Positions 16,491-23,745 of a stretch of 35,173 bases of DNA are shown in pieces. Numbering within the stretch: position 1 is the first letter of the stretch; each line of letters opens with the position of its first letter. The notes below the pieces were generated by a model. The model was not told the origin of the DNA and did no database searches. It worked only from the letters and a program-made list of their open reading frames with translations. The translations under genes and the position numbers were made by a program. Source of the DNA: Candidatus Desulfobia pelagia (GTDB lineage Bacteria > Desulfobacterota > Desulfobulbia > Desulfobulbales > SURF-16); the NCBI GenBank assembly GCA_014382295.1, contig JACNJZ010000074.1, forward strand, positions 1 through 35,173, given 5' to 3'.

Positions 16491-17900
16491 ATGAATGGAA
16501 AAAAGCAGATAATCCCCACCAGGGGACTTGTTGTCGCTGGCCTTGGCGGAGGTTCAGGTAAAAGTGTCGTTGCCGTTGGTCTTGTTGCCGCATTGCGGGC
16601 CGCCGGACGCCATGTCGTTCCTTTCAAGAAAGGTCCGGATTATATTGATGCCGGCTGGCTCAGTCTTGGCGCCTCTGCTGACTGCTATAACCTGGATCCT
16701 TTCCTCATGGAGGAAGAGGCTATGAGGAACTCTTTTCAGGAGCACGCTGCAGGTGCCGAGATCGTCATAATTGAGGGGAACAGAGGGCTTTTCGATGGCG
16801 TCAATGCTGAAGGTTCATTCAGTACAGCTGAGCTGGCTCGTTTTCTGAAGCTTCCCGTGCTTCTTGTCGTCGACTGTACCAAAACAACAAGGACCGTGGC
16901 TGCACTGGTTCTTGGCTGCAAACATCTTGACCCGGATCTCTGTATTGCCGGGGTGGTGTTGAATCGGTTGGGAAGCACCCGGCATGAACACATTGTAAGG
17001 GAGGCAGTAGAAAAATATACAGGGATTCCTGTTCTTGGGGCCATAAGGAGGATGAAAAAGGATATTTTCCCCATGCGTCATCTCGGAGTCACCCCATTTC
17101 AGGAATATGATGACACTGATTCCGCTCTGGAAACACTTGTCCAGACAGCCAGGGAAAGCCTGGACATGGATAGAATAGAAGAGATCATGATGCATTCCCA
17201 GGTACTTGAGGGTTTTGTCAAGGTGCCAGGTGTATCAGGAGTGCAGGGAGGCAGGGTCCGAATCGGCGTGATCCGGGATGCTGCTTTTCAGTTTTATTAC
17301 CCCGACAATTTGCAGTCATTGGAAAAGGCCGGCGCCGAACTTGTTGAGATCAATGCCATGACGGCAGGGGAACTTCCGGAGATTGATGCTCTTTATATTG
17401 GTGGTGGTTTCCCGGAAAACAGCGCCGGGGTGCTTGCTGCTAATGTTTCGTTTCGTCATTCAGTGAAAGAGCAGGCGGAAAAAGGTCTGCCAATGTATGC
17501 TGAATGCGGAGGTCTTATTTATCTTGGAGAAAGTATTTTACTCGAGGGAACGGAACACTCTCTGGTGGGTATTTTTCCAGTGAAGTTTACCCTTGAAAAG
17601 CGTCCCCAGGCCCACGGCTATACCGTGTTGACAGCCAAAGAAGGAAATCCTTTTTACCGGACAGGGACGCAGATAAAAGGGCACGAGTTTCGATACAGTA
17701 AAATTACGGGATGGCAGGGCAATAGCGAGGACCTAAAGTTTGTCATGGACCGCGGTGTCGGTTTTGCAGAAAAAGGCGATGGCCTGGTCTACAAGAATGT
17801 CCTTGCCCTGTATACTCATATCCACGCTGTTGCCACCCCGGAGTGGGCAGAAGGTCTGATACGCAAAGCCCGAGAGTATCAGCGGTTAATTAGAAATTAG
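16491..17900 (+). CDS. dsrN: Cobyrinate/sirohydrochlorin a,c-diamide synthase, dsr-linked (DsrN)
   Basis: A 469-residue CbiA-family glutamine amidotransferase. The N-terminal ATPase part has the P-loop GLGGGSGKSVV (about residues 17-27) and KKGPDYIDAGW; the C-terminal class I GATase part has IGGGFPEN, the nucleophile Cys339 in AECGGLIYLG and the THIHA histidines near 443. CbiA makes cobyrinate diamide for cobalamin; the copy linked to dsr genes (DsrN) is thought to amidate sirohydrochlorin to give the sirohaem amide used by DsrAB. Its place beside dsrABD favours DsrN. The ribosome site is weak. The final codons and TAG stop (17898-17900) are formed by AATTAGA heptamers. Confidence 0.9.
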   Translation: MNGKKQIIPTRGLVVAGLGGGSGKSVVAVGLVAALRAAGRHVVPFKKGPDYIDAGWLSLGASADCYNLDPFLMEEEAMRNSFQEHAAGAEIVIIEGNRGLFDGVNAEGSFSTAELARFLKLPVLLVVDCTKTTRTVAALVLGCKHLDPDLCIAGVVLNRLGSTRHEHIVREAVEKYTGIPVLGAIRRMKKDIFPMRHLGVTPFQEYDDTDSALETLVQTARESLDMDRIEEIMMHSQVLEGFVKVPGVSGVQGGRVRIGVIRDAAFQFYYPDNLQSLEKAGAELVEINAMTAGELPEIDALYIGGGFPENSAGVLAANVSFRHSVKEQAEKGLPMYAECGGLIYLGESILLEGTEHSLVGIFPVKFTLEKRPQAHGYTVLTAKEGNPFYRTGTQIKGHEFRYSKITGWQGNSEDLKFVMDRGVGFAEKGDGLVYKNVLALYTHIHAVATPEWAEGLIRKAREYQRLIRN

Positions 17901-18000
17901 AAATTACGAATAGTGGTACTTGACTTTATTATAAGACCTCATTCAAATTCGTAATTCGTAATTCGTAATTCGTAATTCGTAATTCGTAATTCGTAATTCG
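17888..18000. repeat. Inverted heptamer pair with (AATTCGT)x7 array
   Basis: Left arm 17888-17911: AATTAGA, AATTAGA, AATTACG, AATA. Right arm: seven perfect AATTCGT units at 17946-17994 plus a partial one to 18000. The right array is the reverse complement of the left AATTACG unit: AATTACGAAT (17902-17911) pairs with 17947-17956 over 10 bp. The core is about 35 bp. It lies between convergent genes, beginning inside dsrN and ending 3 bp from the stop of the next gene. Confidence 0.95.
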
Positions 18001-18003
18001 CTC

Positions 18004-18366
18004 TTAATGGTTTGCCCTGGAGCCAAGGACCTTTTCGGCAATAGTTTTCTTGGTTTGTTCGTCAGGTTCAGGGGTCACCCAGTGAATGAATTCTTCCTTA
18101 ACACGCATAAAGGCACCATTGTCTTTTTTGCACTTGTCGCATATTGACTCAGCTGAATCACGATAGATAATGACTTTGCTGGCCGGTTCACCTTCTTTAT
18201 CAACGGCTGCCATTTTCCTGCAGCCGCAATCAAGCCTGATGACTGCGACACCGATTCCATCAGGGCTGCCTTCGATAATCCCTGCGATCATTGCTTCCTC
18301 GGATTTCAGGGCTGCCAGTTTTCCCTGACCCTTTTTGCTTCCTTTCTTTCCCATTAATTTTGCCAT
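18004..18366 (-). CDS. Conserved small Cys-containing protein, function unknown
   Basis: A soluble protein of about 120 residues: a basic N-terminus (MAKLMGKKGSKKGQGK), a strand-rich middle with LDCGCRK (about residue 46) and a CDKC pair (about 76), and a WVTPEPDEQTKK tail. Four cysteines in two pairs suggest a zinc or Fe-S site. I do not recognise the family. ATG 18381 would add five residues but has no ribosome site; 18366 is chosen with low certainty. It sits between dsrN and the ferredoxin, so a role near sulfite reduction is possible but unproved. Confidence 0.7.
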   Translation of the reverse strand: MAKLMGKKGSKKGQGKLAALKSEEAMIAGIIEGSPDGIGVAVIRLDCGCRKMAAVDKEGEPASKVIIYRDSAESICDKCKKDNGAFMRVKEEFIHWVTPEPDEQTKKTIAEKVLGSRANH

Positions 18367-18466
18367 AACTTTATATCCCATAAAAAAATTTGATTAGTCT
18401 GAATTGTTCATTACATTATAGTATACGGTCGTTCAGGTCAACATGAAGTGCAGGGGTAGAATTGTG

Positions 18467-18495
18467 TTGACAAAAAGAAATCGATGCTTTAATGG
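18467..18495 (+). promoter_or_regulatory. Weak promoter candidate for the ferredoxin gene
   Basis: A perfect TTGACA (18467-18472) with a poor -10 candidate TAATGG (18490-18495) at 17-bp spacing. The -35 context TTGACAAA also occurs upstream of dsrA (10788). The leader would be about 95 nt. Confidence 0.4.
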
Positions 18496-18550
18496 AAGTT
18501 ACAAATTGGGTTTTATAGGACTGTTTTTTGTCCCTGAGGTAATTATTTAA

Positions 18551-18784
<234 letters not shown>

Positions 18785-18814
18785 GTACCTTTGCAGGATT
18801 TCCTGCAGAGTTTT

Positions 18815-18855
18815 AAGGCCTGTCTTCTGTCGCCAGAAGGCAGGCTTTTTTTTTT
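18815..18855 (+). terminator. Intrinsic terminator after the ferredoxin gene
   Basis: GCCTG-T-CTTCTG, loop TCGC, CAGAAG-G-CAGGC, then ten T. A smaller hairpin (TTGCAGGA/TCCTGCAG, 18791-18808) lies just upstream. Confidence 0.92.
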
Positions 18856-18913
18856 GAAAACTTTTTGCAGGAAAAATTCTTTGTATTCTTTTCTCAAATA
18901 GGGATAATATCCA

Positions 18914-19333
18914 GTGTCTTCCAGGTTTAAACCTTCCGCCTCCCGTAAGACTATGCTGCTTATTGCGGCACTGTTCTGGACTGTTGTCGGGTTTGGGCTG
19001 ATGATTCGCGGCGTTGGTATTCTGCTTGAAGGAGATTATTATATTCTTCTTGCTGGTGCGATACTGCTGGGAACAGTGAAGGCAGTTTTTATTTTTGAGC
19101 GCACTGTCAGAAAAAATGTGGCAAGAATACAGGAAAAAGAGGACGGTGATTGTCTTGGAGGGGTATTTTCCTTTAAAAACTGGCTTCTCATTGTTGTTAT
19201 GATTCTGATGGGTCGCCTGCTCCGTCTTTCCGGATTGCCGCTTGGTATTTATGGAGTTATTGTCCTGGCTGTCGGCTGGGGCCTGTTTCTTGCCAGTCGT
19301 ATCATGTGGCTTGAGTGGAAACAGTGTGATTGA
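18914..19333 (+). CDS. Uncharacterised four-helix membrane protein
   Basis: A 139-residue protein with hydrophobic segments at about residues 14-34, 38-58, 86-104 and 108-128 and a charged cytosolic loop (RTVRKNVARIQEKEDGD) between the second and third. I do not recognise a family. The start is a GTG at 18914 with a possible GGGA upstream; an internal ATG at codon 14 would cut into the first helix. It is followed 27 bp later by alr in the same direction, so the two may be co-transcribed. Confidence 0.65.
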   Translation: MSSRFKPSASRKTMLLIAALFWTVVGFGLMIRGVGILLEGDYYILLAGAILLGTVKAVFIFERTVRKNVARIQEKEDGDCLGGVFSFKNWLLIVVMILMGRLLRLSGLPLGIYGVIVLAVGWGLFLASRIMWLEWKQCD

Positions 19334-19360
19334 AATTCTTGATGGAGACCCTTGTCATCC

Positions 19361-20482
19361 ATGAGTTCTGTCTCCCGAAATCAGATTGAAGTTGACCTGT
19401 CCGCTTTGCAGGGAAATTGTCGGGCCATTCAAAAAAGAGTCGGTTCAGGTGCCGGAATTCTGGCTGTGGTTAAGTCCGACGGCTATGGTCATGGTATGAT
19501 TCCTGTGGCCCGGGCACTCTCGAAAATAGGTGTCCGATCCTTTGGTGTTGCGGAAGTGCATGAATCTGTTGCCTTGCGTGATGCAGGGGTGGAAGGGGAT
19601 ATTGTTGTTTTTCTGGGGGCTAGGGAAGAAGAATTTGCTGAAATTGTTCAGTATGGAGTCCAGCCGGTTGTTTTTGAAGAAAAAGAATTGAGGCTGCTTG
19701 GCTCATATGCTGAGAAAAAAGAGTGTGCTATAGGTGTTCATCTCAAAGTAGACAGCGGGATGGGCAGGTTGGGTGTTCTGCCGGGAGACGTAAATCGCTT
19801 TGTTGCTACTATTCGGCAGGAAAAAGGGCTTTATCTTGCCGGTCTGATGAGTCATTTTCCCTGTGCCGATTCAGCGGATCTTGATCTAACCAGGGAACAG
19901 AACAGAGTGTTCGCAGAAGTGGTGAAAAAGGCCGCAGATCCAGGTCATCTCTCTCCCGTTCATATTGCCAATTCGGCAGCAGCAATCAGGAGTCCTGATG
20001 TGCATTGGGATATGGTGAGGCCCGGTCTTTCTCTGTATGGCTGCTATCCCTCTGATGAATGCCGTAATTTCGTTGATCTTAAGCCTGTTATGTCTTTTAA
20101 AACCGAAGTAATTCAGGTGAAAGATGTGCCGGCCGGTTTTGGTGTCAGTTATGGCCATACTTTTGTGACGAAACGGCCCAGCAGGCTTGCCCTGTTGCCA
20201 GTAGGGTATAATGACGGCCTGTTGCGAAACGTATCAAATAAGGCTCACGTTCTTGTCCGGGGTAAACGGGCTCCTCAGCTGGGCCGAGTCTGTATGAACG
20301 TGACAGTGGTTGACGTCACCGATATCCCTGGTGTCGAGTCAGGTGACGAAGTTGTCCTCATGGGCAGACAGGGTGAGCATCAGATAACAGCGGATGAGAT
20401 TGCCGGCTGGATGGGGACCATCAGCTATGAGGTGCTCTGTCTATTCGGCAACTTGAATCAGCGAGTTTATGTCGGGAATTGA
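19361..20482 (+). CDS. alr: Alanine racemase
   Basis: PLP enzyme interconverting L- and D-alanine for peptidoglycan. PLP-binding Lys38 lies in AVVKSDGYGHG; the second catalytic base is Tyr264 in GFGVSYGHTF, at the canonical position; MVRPGLSLYGCYP and RVCMNVTVVDVTD are further family blocks. About 373 residues, normal length. A TTG at 19352 lies 4 bases after GGAG and could be the true start, adding three residues; ATG 19361 has 13-base spacing. I report the ATG but the choice is open. Confidence 0.95.
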   Translation: MSSVSRNQIEVDLSALQGNCRAIQKRVGSGAGILAVVKSDGYGHGMIPVARALSKIGVRSFGVAEVHESVALRDAGVEGDIVVFLGAREEEFAEIVQYGVQPVVFEEKELRLLGSYAEKKECAIGVHLKVDSGMGRLGVLPGDVNRFVATIRQEKGLYLAGLMSHFPCADSADLDLTREQNRVFAEVVKKAADPGHLSPVHIANSAAAIRSPDVHWDMVRPGLSLYGCYPSDECRNFVDLKPVMSFKTEVIQVKDVPAGFGVSYGHTFVTKRPSRLALLPVGYNDGLLRNVSNKAHVLVRGKRAPQLGRVCMNVTVVDVTDIPGVESGDEVVLMGRQGEHQITADEIAGWMGTISYEVLCLFGNLNQRVYVGN

Positions 20483-20496
20483 ATACGTTACATTAA

Positions 20497-20526
20497 CCAC
20501 AGAGATCACAGAGATCACAGAGGTAA
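20497..20526 (+). repeat. CACAGAGAT 9-bp repeats
   Basis: Two perfect CACAGAGAT units and a third ending CACAGAGGT. Related fragments occur at 27506-27520 (CACAGAGGCACAGAG) and, inverted, at about 32080. This type of CACAGAG tract is scattered between genes in many environmental bacterial genomes. Confidence 0.8.
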
Positions 20527-20625
20527 CTGCTTGTAATGAAATGATATTCTTTCTTGTTTAGCGTGTTCTTTGCGAATAGGTTACTATGGAAGATTCAACT
20601 CAAAATAAGTAAAGAACATCCATTT

Positions 20626-20667
20626 ACTTAAAACTTAATACTTAAAACTTTTATTTTAAAACTTTCA
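20626..20667 (-). repeat. Degenerate heptamer tract (ACTTAAA family) in the argS leader
   Basis: Units in 7-bp register: ACTTAAA, ACTTAAT, ACTTAAA, ACTTTTA, TTTTAAA, ACTTTC. 20626-20643 is an exact 18-bp reverse complement of 7934-7951. The tract ends 8 bp before the argS start, where a ribosome site would be expected. Confidence 0.85.
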
Positions 20668-20674
20668 TTCAACA

Positions 20675-22351
20675 ATGATTAAATTACGCTTAAAAAAATA
20701 TCTTGATCAATGTTTTGAAGAGGGTGTCGAAAAAGGCATCTGGTCTGATTCTGCCGCCAACAGCTATGCTGTGGAGGAACCCAAATTTGAGGGGCAGGGT
20801 GATTTCTCCACCAATGCAGCCATGGTAATTGCTGGCAAGGAAAAGGATCTCACCGGCCAGAAGGTGAATCCCCGCCAGATTGCAGAAAAAATAGTGGCAA
20901 TGCTGGAGAGAGAGACGTCTCTTCTTGAAAAGGTTGAAATTGCCGGTCCAGGCTTTATTAATTTTTTCCTGAAGGAGTCTGTTTGGCCGACAGTGATTCC
21001 ACATGTATGCAGCCAGCAGGAAGATTTCGGGCGGATTACTGAAAAGAATGGGAAGCGTGTGCTTGTCGAATTTGTCAGCGCGAATCCTACCGGTCCTCTC
21101 AGTGTTGGCCATGGCCGTCAGGCAGTGCTTGGTGATGCTATTGCCCGATTGCTTGACAATGCCGGGTATGATGTTGAACGGGAGTATTATTATAACGATG
21201 CTGGCCGGCAGATGCGGGTATTGGGAGAATCGACCCGGGCCCGTTATCTCGAAGAACTGGGTCTGCCCTTTTCTTTCCCTGAGGATGGGTATCAGGGTGA
21301 GTATATACGCGATATAGCCAGGGCCCTCGTTCAGGCGAAAGGGGACTCTTTGAAAGAGCATGAAGATGTAACTCCATTTAAAGAGAGCGCTGAAAAGGCA
21401 ATCTTTGAGGACATTGATCAGACTCTGAAGCGTCTTGATATCGGATTCGACACCTATTACAACGAGCATACCCTCTATGATAACGGGTTAATAGATGATG
21501 TTGTGACTTCTCTCCGCGAGAAGGATCTCGTTTATGAAAAAGATGACGCCGTCTGGTTCAGGACCACGGAATTTGGCCAGGAAAAAGACAGGGTTATCAT
21601 CAAGAGCAGCGGTGAGCCGACCTATCGCCTGCCGGATATTGCCTACCACCGGGAAAAATTTAAACGCGGTTATGACTGGATGGTGAATGTTTTCGGTTCG
21701 GATCATATTGCCACAGTCCCCGATGTCCTTGCCGGGGTGAAAGCTTTGGGCTACGACGAAACAAAGATAACGGTGGTGCTGCACCAATTTGTTACCCTGA
21801 TGCGAGAGGGAAAACAGGTGAAGATGTCTACCCGGAAAGCTAATTTTGTCACGGTTGATGAATTGCTGGATGAGGTGGGAGCCGATGTTGCCCGTTTCTT
21901 TTTCCTGATGCGTAAAGCGGACAGCCAGCTTGAATTTGATCTTGATCTTGCCACCAAGCAGAGCCAGGAAAACCCGGTATATTATGTCCAGTATGGTCAT
22001 GCCAGGTTGGCCGGCATTGGCAACAAGGCCGGTGAAGAAAAGATGGACAAGGGCGATGTGGACAGTGCGCCCCTTCATCTTCTCAATCTTCCGGAAGAGC
22101 AAAAGCTGTTAAAAACAGTGGCTGCTTACCCCGCCATGGTGAAGGATGCCGCTGAAGATCTTGCTCCCCACCGGATAGTCTTTTATCTTCAGGACCTTGC
22201 CGGCCAGTTTCATAGTTACTATAATAAACATCGTGTAATCTCCGAGGATAAAGAACTTACCAGGGCAAGACTCTGGCTTGGGGAAGCTCTGCGAATAGTT
22301 TTCCATAACGGTCTGACGCTTCTGGGCATGAGCGCACCGGATTCTATGTGA
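20675..22351 (+). CDS. argS: Arginyl-tRNA synthetase
   Basis: Class I aminoacyl-tRNA synthetase charging tRNA-Arg. The 558-residue protein shows the N-terminal Add1 tRNA-binding domain, the HIGH-type motif in ANPTGPLSVGHGRQA (about residue 143), FGSDHIATVP, the KMS-type loop KMSTRKAN (about 383) and the all-alpha DALR anticodon domain at the C-terminus. Length is typical. ATG 20675 has no Shine-Dalgarno sequence; the bases before it are a heptamer tract, an odd leader for a housekeeping gene. The assignment is certain. Confidence 0.97.
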   Translation: MIKLRLKKYLDQCFEEGVEKGIWSDSAANSYAVEEPKFEGQGDFSTNAAMVIAGKEKDLTGQKVNPRQIAEKIVAMLERETSLLEKVEIAGPGFINFFLKESVWPTVIPHVCSQQEDFGRITEKNGKRVLVEFVSANPTGPLSVGHGRQAVLGDAIARLLDNAGYDVEREYYYNDAGRQMRVLGESTRARYLEELGLPFSFPEDGYQGEYIRDIARALVQAKGDSLKEHEDVTPFKESAEKAIFEDIDQTLKRLDIGFDTYYNEHTLYDNGLIDDVVTSLREKDLVYEKDDAVWFRTTEFGQEKDRVIIKSSGEPTYRLPDIAYHREKFKRGYDWMVNVFGSDHIATVPDVLAGVKALGYDETKITVVLHQFVTLMREGKQVKMSTRKANFVTVDELLDEVGADVARFFFLMRKADSQLEFDLDLATKQSQENPVYYVQYGHARLAGIGNKAGEEKMDKGDVDSAPLHLLNLPEEQKLLKTVAAYPAMVKDAAEDLAPHRIVFYLQDLAGQFHSYYNKHRVISEDKELTRARLWLGEALRIVFHNGLTLLGMSAPDSM

Positions 22352-22365
22352 TGGAGTTAGGTGGT

Positions 22366-22500
22366 TTGTTGAGTTTATTGTGTTATTGAGTTGACCTCTT
22401 AATACCCTGTTGTGATATGATAGAGAGTCTTTGGGGATTTATAGAAAGTACCCTTTGAAGAACTCAAAAACGCAATAACCCATAACTCAATAAACTCTAA
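22366..22500. repeat. Inverted pair of GTTATTG-type heptamer tracts
   Basis: Left arm 22366-22392 and right arm 22461-22500 are made of GTTATTG/GTTTATT-like units; GAGTTTATTG (22371-22380) pairs exactly with CAATAAACTC (22488-22497). The core of about 70 bp contains no recognisable gene. The element fills the spacer between argS and the SPOR gene, ending 6 bp before the latter's start. Confidence 0.85.
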
Positions 22501-22505
22501 CTGAA

Positions 22506-23069
22506 ATGGCTGCGAAAAAAAGAAAGAAAAAGCGTTTTCAAATACAGTTTGAACTGGGCCTGGGTGGGGTACTCAGTCTCGGTGTCGTCAGCTTTTGTAT
22601 TTTTCTGTGGATGTTCCTTTTAGGAATCTGGGCCGGGCAAACAGTTCTTCTCCCTTCCTCCGGTGACAATAAGCCCCAGGCCATACTGCAGATGGCTTCA
22701 GATATCTGGCAATATAGCAAGAAGGGAATAGAATCCATCCCTGTGCCGGATGGTCAGAACATCTTCCCTTTCCCTGAACTGGATCGAAGCCTGGAGCATC
22801 CGGAAGAGGCTTCTCTTTTTTCCCTGCAGGTCGCGTCTTTCCAGGACAGGAAAGAGGCGCATCGTTCGGTTCTGGGGTGGCAGGCTCGTGGTCATGAAGC
22901 TTTTTTTCTTTTGCCGGAAGAGGACTCTGATCTGTACAGGGTTTTTATCGGCAAGTTTGAAAAGCTGACGGAGGCAAATGCAATGGTTGCCGTTCTTGAA
23001 AACGATGAGAATGTCAGGGCATACATTACTCTGCTTCCTGAATCTGAAATATCAAAATGGAAACAGTAA
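22506..23069 (+). CDS. SPOR-domain inner-membrane protein
   Basis: The 187-residue protein has a very basic cytoplasmic N-terminus (KKRKKKR), one membrane helix at about residues 18-42, a periplasmic linker and a C-terminal SPOR domain (FSLQVASFQDRKEAHR through YRVFIGKFEKLTEANAM, about 100-185). SPOR domains bind denuded septal peptidoglycan, so this is probably a cell-division or envelope protein. SPOR genes often follow argS in Desulfobacterota (from memory). No ribosome site is visible because the heptamer arm ends 6 bp upstream of ATG 22506. Confidence 0.88.
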   Translation: MAAKKRKKKRFQIQFELGLGGVLSLGVVSFCIFLWMFLLGIWAGQTVLLPSSGDNKPQAILQMASDIWQYSKKGIESIPVPDGQNIFPFPELDRSLEHPEEASLFSLQVASFQDRKEAHRSVLGWQARGHEAFFLLPEEDSDLYRVFIGKFEKLTEANAMVAVLENDENVRAYITLLPESEISKWKQ

Positions 23070-23070
23070 A

Positions 23071-23238
23071 TATAATTTGTAACTGTTCAGGTAGGGCTAT
23101 AAACTACCCTAAACTCAGTAGGGTAAATGTTTAGGAGTGCCTCATATTTGTTTATTTGGGACTTCGAAGCATACTCGTGCTATTCGAGAAGGCCAAAATA
23201 AGCGAAGATGGGGTGCTGCTGAACAGTTACTATAATTT
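23071..23238. mobile_element. MITE-like element with 12-bp TIRs and 8-bp target duplication (IS66-like ends)
   Basis: GTAACTGTTCAG (23079-23090) and its exact complement CTGAACAGTTAC (23219-23230) bound a 152-bp element flanked on both sides by the direct repeat TATAATTT (23071-23078 and 23231-23238). GTAA ends and 8-bp duplications are the features known for IS66-family elements. No transposase is encoded. Inside are a small hairpin (GTAGGG/CTACCC, 23091-23109) and a long imperfect one (23136-23168 with 23183-23217, about 33 bp arms). It lies directly after the stop of the SPOR gene and 22 bp before the GNAT gene. Confidence 0.87.
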
Positions 23239-23259
23239 TAGATCGTACATTAATGAACC

Positions 23260-23736
23260 ATGATTAGAAATGCACAAATGAAAGATGTGAAGGCAATGTA
23301 TACTTTGCTTCACCATTTCGCAGATAAGGGACTGCTTCTTGGCAGGTCTCTAAGCTCCCTGTATGATCAGCTTCGTGATTTTCAGGTGTTTGTTGAAAAA
23401 GATGATGCTGGAGAGCAGATTGTCGGCCTCTGCGCCCTGCATATCAGCTGGGAAAATCTTGCGGAAATCCGTTCGCTGGCTGTAAAGGAAACATCCCAGG
23501 GGAAAGGTGTCGGCACCCAGCTTGTTGAAGCATGTATGGTTGATGCAAAAGCCCTCGGAATTAAGCAGGTGTTTACCTTAACGTATCAGCCGAATTTCTT
23601 TAAAAACCGTGGTTTTCAACCTGTAGATAAAAAAGAATTGCCCCATAAGGTCTGGAGTGATTGCATTAATTGCCCGAAGTTCCCGGATTGCAATGAAGAA
23701 GCCATGATCTGGAACAGCTCCGGACGTGAGGCATAA
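23260..23736 (+). CDS. GNAT N-acetyltransferase, N-acetylglutamate-synthase-like
   Basis: A 158-residue single-domain GNAT protein. Acetyl-CoA-binding motif A is VKETSQGKGVGTQLV (about residues 80-94), preceded by the LAEIRSLAV strand; the tail ends in a Cys-rich segment (CINCPKFPDCNEEAM). This arrangement matches the short ArgA-type N-acetylglutamate synthases that in many anaerobes make the first arginine intermediate. Neighbours fit: argJ lies one gene downstream and argS upstream. No ribosome site is apparent, and the MITE ends 22 bp before the ATG. The substrate is inferred. Confidence 0.82.
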   Translation: MIRNAQMKDVKAMYTLLHHFADKGLLLGRSLSSLYDQLRDFQVFVEKDDAGEQIVGLCALHISWENLAEIRSLAVKETSQGKGVGTQLVEACMVDAKALGIKQVFTLTYQPNFFKNRGFQPVDKKELPHKVWSDCINCPKFPDCNEEAMIWNSSGREA

Positions 23737-23745
23737 GGAAAATAT

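Noticed and set aside
20690-21469. 259-residue minus-strand frame opposite argS
   Set aside because: It lies fully antisense to a certain argS gene, has no ribosome site and its composition looks like a shadow frame.
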